A DNA stretch of 64,000 nucleotides from Flaccisagitta enflata. Taxonomy: Eukaryota > Chaetognatha > Sagittoidea > Aphragmophora. Location of the stretch: contig OZ231127.1 of the NCBI GenBank assembly GCA_965153355.1, positions 75,640,001 through 75,704,000 of the forward strand, read 5' to 3'. Made by a program: the position numbers and the translations under genes. The notes under the pieces are model-generated. The model did not search any database, had not been told where the DNA came from, and worked only from the letters and a program-made list of their open reading frames with translations. Of this stretch, positions 60,714 to 64,000 are shown in pieces (position 1 is the stretch's first letter; each line of letters starts with the position of its first letter).

Positions 60714-61206
60714 AATAGTCGCAAAAGTGTTAGATGGTCAGAGGTACCCTTGCCCTGCCTAAGTTGAGGGAGGAGCAGGGCAGCGGCCCTAAGGGGGTCA
60801 ATGACCTATGCTTTCACACACATGGGAAATTATTTCCCCCTACATCCGTCCGTCTATCTGTCCCCCCGACTCAAATACTAGCCTCACAGCCCAAATCCCA
60901 GTCTTGAGGCCAAAATCCCAGTCTTGAGGCCAAAATCCCAGCCATGAGGCTCAAATTCCATCCTCAAGGCCCTAGAGGATGATATTTGGGCCTTGTGGGT
61001 GGGAGTTGAATCTTGAGGATGGGATTCAAGCCTCAAGGCTGGGATTTGGGCCTCAAGACGGGGATTTGGGCCTTGAGACTGGGATTTGGGCTGTGAGGCT
61101 AGGATTTGAGTCGGGAGGAGGGACAGATGGACAGACAAATGTGGGAGGAGAGAATTCCCCATATGTGCGAAAGTATAGGTCATCGACTTCTACGGGGCCG
61201 CTGCCC
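60714..61206 (+). mobile_element. Type C element, copy 4
   Basis: Tail AATAGTCGCAAAAGTGTTAG, GGTACCCTTGCCCTGCC, AGCAGGGCAGCGGCCC, then TCAATGACCTATGCTTTCAC. Right end CCCCATATGTGCGAAAGTAT, AGGTCATCGACTTCTACGGG, GCCGCTGCCC. The interior is a palindrome of 20-bp units: AAATCCCAGTCTTGAGGCCA to about 60970, then GGGATTTGGGCCTCAAGACG from about 60985. Confidence 0.85.
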
Positions 61207-61373
61207 AAAAAGAAAACAGAAAGAAAGAGAAGAATAAAAAGAAAGAGAAAAAGAAAACGAAAAAGAAGAAGAAGAGGAAGTTTTAATTTGGTGTCTGTTT
61301 GTGTTTATGTCTCCTTGGCGTCGCTGCTGTCACGCCTCTCGCGCAAATTGCAATTGGAAAAAGAAACAAAACA

Positions 61374-61848
61374 AATAGTCGCAAAAGCGTTAGATGGTCA
61401 GCGGTACCCGTGCCCTGCTTAAGAAGGTTGTGGTTGAAGTTGATGGGGGAGCAGGGCAGTGGCCCCAAAGGGGTCGATGACCTATGCTTTCACACATATG
61501 GGGAATTTTCTCCTCCTTCTCCTCCTTCTCCTCCTGCGCACCCCTCCCCCCAGCCTCCAGGCCCATATCCCAGCCTCGAAGCCCAAATCCCAGTCTTGAG
61601 GCCCAAATCCCCAGAGACTGGAATCTGGGCCTTGGGGTTGGGATTTGGGCCTTGAGGGTGGGATTTGGGCCTCAAGACTGGGACTTTGGCCTCGAGGCTG
61701 GGATATGGGCCTCCAGGCTGAGATATGGGCCTGGAAGCTCGGGGGAGGGGGGGGGTACGAAGGAGGAGAAGGAGAAGGAGGAGAAGGAGGAGAAAATTCC
61801 CCATATGTGTGAAAGCATAGGTCATCGACCCCTTCGGGGCCGCTGCCC
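61374..61848 (+). mobile_element. Type C element, copy 5
   Basis: Same order as copy 4, 168 bp further on in the same orientation: tail AATAGTCGCAAAAGCGTTAG, GGTACCCGTGCCCTGC, GGGGGAGCAGGGCAGTGGCC, then the TIR. Right end CCCCTTCGGGGCCGCTGCCC. The interior folds back, with CCTCCAGGCCCATATCCCAG against CTGGGATATGGGCCTCCAGG. Confidence 0.88.
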
Positions 61849-62335
61849 AAAAAGGAAGAAATAAGAGCAAGTTGAAGGTTGATTTGAAAAAAAAACTTCT
61901 TGAACTCAAGTAATATACAAGTAAAACAAGATGAAAATGCCAACATATGACAAGTTATTGTAGGGGGCCTAACCTATGATCAATACGCTGTTAGTTTGAA
62001 TGTTTAAAGAAAATTTTTAAAAAAGACTGGAGAGAATGTGACAAAACAATAGCACTTTTAAAGTCATTTTAAAGTCGGTCGAGTTCTAATAGTAATTTCA
62101 ATGACTGAAGGGGTTGTCCGCTGAAGCCTTTTGAGGGTCCTTTTTGACTTTCTGAAGCCGCTGGTCTCAAAAACCCTCCATCCAATAATCAGGTCGATTG
62201 GGCAACGATGACCGATGACCGATGCGTATAATGAATTTCGCGCTTAGTGATAAATGGGGGTAGAGGTGTCGATGATTGGACATGTAGTTCATACTTCCCT
62301 TAAGGAAAGGGGCCTCTTTTTTCAAAGAAGCCTGA
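61849..62335. other. No gene seen
   Basis: Ordinary composition without a supported feature. Confidence 0.4.
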
Positions 62336-62416
62336 GGGATGGACATACCGACAGACGGACAGACCGACTGACGCATGGATTGACCCTCTTATAGAGAGGC
62401 GCGTGCGCATCTAAAA
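62336..62416 (-). mobile_element. Type B element, cap side
   Basis: GACATACCGACAGACGGACA, GACCGACTGACGCATGG, ATTGACCCTCTTATAGAGAG, GCGCGTGCGCATCTAAAAAG. The minus-strand cap is GATGCGCACGCGCCTC (arms imperfect) followed by TCTATAAGAGGGTC. Confidence 0.7.
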
Positions 62417-62484
62417 AGCAAGCTAATATTTGTCGTTTGGCTCTTTTTTACCGCTTAACTGTTTTATCAAACCATTTACATCAC

Positions 62485-62698
62485 TTTTTAGTCGCCTGCT
62501 ACGCGACTCTATAACCTGCGTTGTCGGTCCGTCCATCGGTCTGTCGGTCCGTCCGTCGGTCCGTCCGTCACACTATACTTTTTTGGAGGTTTTGCGGTTT
62601 TTGGCCTCACTGCTCCTGCCCAAATGATCCAGTGACCTCAATTGCAACCCCTGCCCAACCGCGCGCGACTGGGGTAGCCGTGTATCCGGCCTTGTTTT
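62485..62698 (+). mobile_element. Type A element
   Basis: Cap GTCGCCTGCTACGCGAC (62491-62507, one mismatch), TCTATAACCTGCGTTG, (GTCCGTCG)n tract, CACTGCTCCTGCCCAAATGA, TGACCTCAATTGCAAC, CCCTGCCCAACCGCGCGCGA, CTGGGGTAGCCGTGTATCCG, GCCTTGTTTT. Confidence 0.85.
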
Positions 62699-63715
62699 CC
62701 AACGACTGTCATCGATGGATATTAAAGGTAGTTAAAAGAAAATGGAAAGAAGCGTACACATTTTTTTTTCTTCTCTCATAAACGAGGGGAACCAATACAA
62801 GTTGCCTCATTCTTTTTTCTCTTCATTAAGAATGAAATATTTTTTGCGGCAAGACTTGCCTCAGCCTTTGTCTGCTTTCGTCCCAAATGAATCAACCTTG
62901 GCATCTTCTCACGCTTACGAAATTATGCCCTGGAGGCCAAAACTCTCAGCCTCTTAGTCTTCATCGTTTCCAAATGCAATAATGAATTTCTTACATGTTG
63001 CCCATTATCTTAACTAGATTTTTTTTGGTCTTTTTTCATGATGCAAATTGTAACGAGCTGACAGGAGCACAGAGGTTTCAATGACATTAGCGCGAACGTG
63101 TATTGAATTAACGGGTATAAAGGATCAATCTGAAATCCCACTATTCTTAAAGATCTTGTTTTGTGACACTCAGGCGTCAATGACTCAAAAAAAAAAAAAA
63201 AAAAAAACATGCACTGAAACAACTTGACGGTCCAAGAGCTGAATCTCAGGGCTTTTAGTGTGCAACTTTCGGTCGCGTGGCTGAGACTATGAAATGCATT
63301 ATCTGTAGGTCGTTCAGATAGTTGCTTCGTCGGTTAGTAGGTCTGTTGGCCAAACACAACCGAGTTATATTCTCGAATCAACAGTACTTAAAGTTATCGA
63401 CAATCCATTTTAGAAAACATCGTGAAAAAAAATAGAATCCACAAACAAGTTTCCCCATGTCATGTTATCTTAACTGAATCTGAAAATCCTTGCCTCTAAC
63501 TCCGTTCAACAAAAGGCTTACGAGTTGGAACCAACTTTTGTCATAATTCATAAAATTTTAGCTCCATTCTCAATTTTTCATCGTACAGAAATGGAGGAAG
63601 GAGAAAAAAATGCATTCACTTAGTTTTCCTTCTTAGAAGACGCACGATATGGCTCACGACGACATATGTTTGCGTTATATAAGTGCACGAACGCACGAAC
63701 AGTTGCACGCTTTCA
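62699..63715. other. No gene seen
   Basis: A homopolymer at 63188-63207. At about 63270-63350, GGTCGCGTGGCTGAGACTAT, then GTAGGTCGTTCAG and GTTAGTAGGTCTGTTGG may be a badly decayed type A start. No supported ORF. Confidence 0.4.
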
Positions 63716-63796
63716 CACACACAAACAAACACACACACAAACACACAAACACACAGACACAAACACACACCAAGACACAGACACACACCTAAACAC

Positions 63797-63876
<80 letters not shown>

Positions 63877-63900
63877 CTCTCTCTCTCTCTCTCTCTCTCT
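63716..63900. repeat. (CA)n then (CT)n
   Basis: Degenerate CACAAACACACAGACA to about 63795, pure CA to 63874, then CT to 63900. Confidence 0.95.
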
Positions 63901-64000
63901 TTCCTCCTCCTTCTCATCCTCCTCCTCCCCATTCCTTAAAGTAAGAGGAATATTGGGTCTGGCTCGTCTTGAACCTTACAGTTGCGTAAGCACGCCCATC

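Overview
Eukaryotic nuclear DNA, almost certainly from an invertebrate animal, dominated by repeats. There are no operons, ribosome binding sites or bacterial genes. Very long di-, tri- and tetranucleotide microsatellites, dozens of short non-autonomous transposons and a degenerate TTAGGG-type tract (235-345) point to a metazoan. I cannot name the species. I found no complete, recognisable protein-coding gene. Nearly all long open frames lie in microsatellites or strand-biased low-complexity DNA whose sequence rarely spells a stop codon.

Most of what can be read is mobile-element DNA. (1) A superfamily of hairpin-capped elements is the most frequent. In forward orientation each starts with a T run, a short perfect hairpin (typically AGTCGCGTGCACGCGACT or a GATGCG...CGCATC version), TCTACACC or TCTATAAGAGG, and a (GTCG/GTCC)n tract. 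A variable core follows, then one half of the hairpin sequence again, and finally GGCCTTGTTTT. About 20 GTCGCG copies (type A) and about 9 GATGCG/GTGCG copies (type B) are present in both orientations. The layout resembles Helitron2/Helentron-derived HINE or DINE-1 elements. One 119-bp copy (3915-4033) sits inside one arm of a fold-back element whose other arm preserves the empty site. (2) Eight long-inverted-repeat MITEs of 0.5-1 kb, seven flanked by TA and one (21138) with a lost right edge, resemble Tc1/mariner derivatives: 5544, 18902, 21138, 29873, 36007, 46203, 47767 and 51548. The copy at 47767 encloses a tRNA-like sequence with intact A and B boxes. (3) Five fold-back elements (type C) end in GGGCAGCGGCCCC and carry a 20-21 bp minisatellite that itself folds back. 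(4) Two elements are built from CACTGAAGCAC hairpins, and there is an older fold-back family at 3499.

Layout: 0-10 kb holds mixed MITEs and a cluster of five type A elements. From 10.3 to 16.1 kb runs a 5.7-kb block of trinucleotide repeats and a purine-rich tract with 1054-, 494- and 422-codon pseudo-frames. 16-22 kb holds a (GAAT)n array, MITEs and type A copies. 22.9-24.6 kb is a compound array of (CA)n plus a ~175-bp unit repeated five times. 26-29 kb has (GAT)n, (GTT)n and higher-order minisatellites. 29.8-36.6 kb has MITEs and (CT)n. 36.9-38.4 kb is a recent 566-bp direct duplication. 38.9-48.9 kb has type C elements, (CCGT)n, (CT)n, MITEs and (AAC)n. 49.5-50.9 kb is a type A element expanded by three internal minisatellites. 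51.5-57.6 kb has a MITE, a CACAGTCA minisatellite and AT-rich repeats. 58-63.9 kb has (ATTC)n, a possible two-exon gene end on the minus strand, type A and C elements and a terminal (CA)n.

The only candidate genic traces are a C2H2-like zinc-finger ORF (1916-2080), perhaps a transposase exon relic, and a possible spliced 3' gene end on the minus strand (60289-60377 joined to 58891-59044). Both are tentative.
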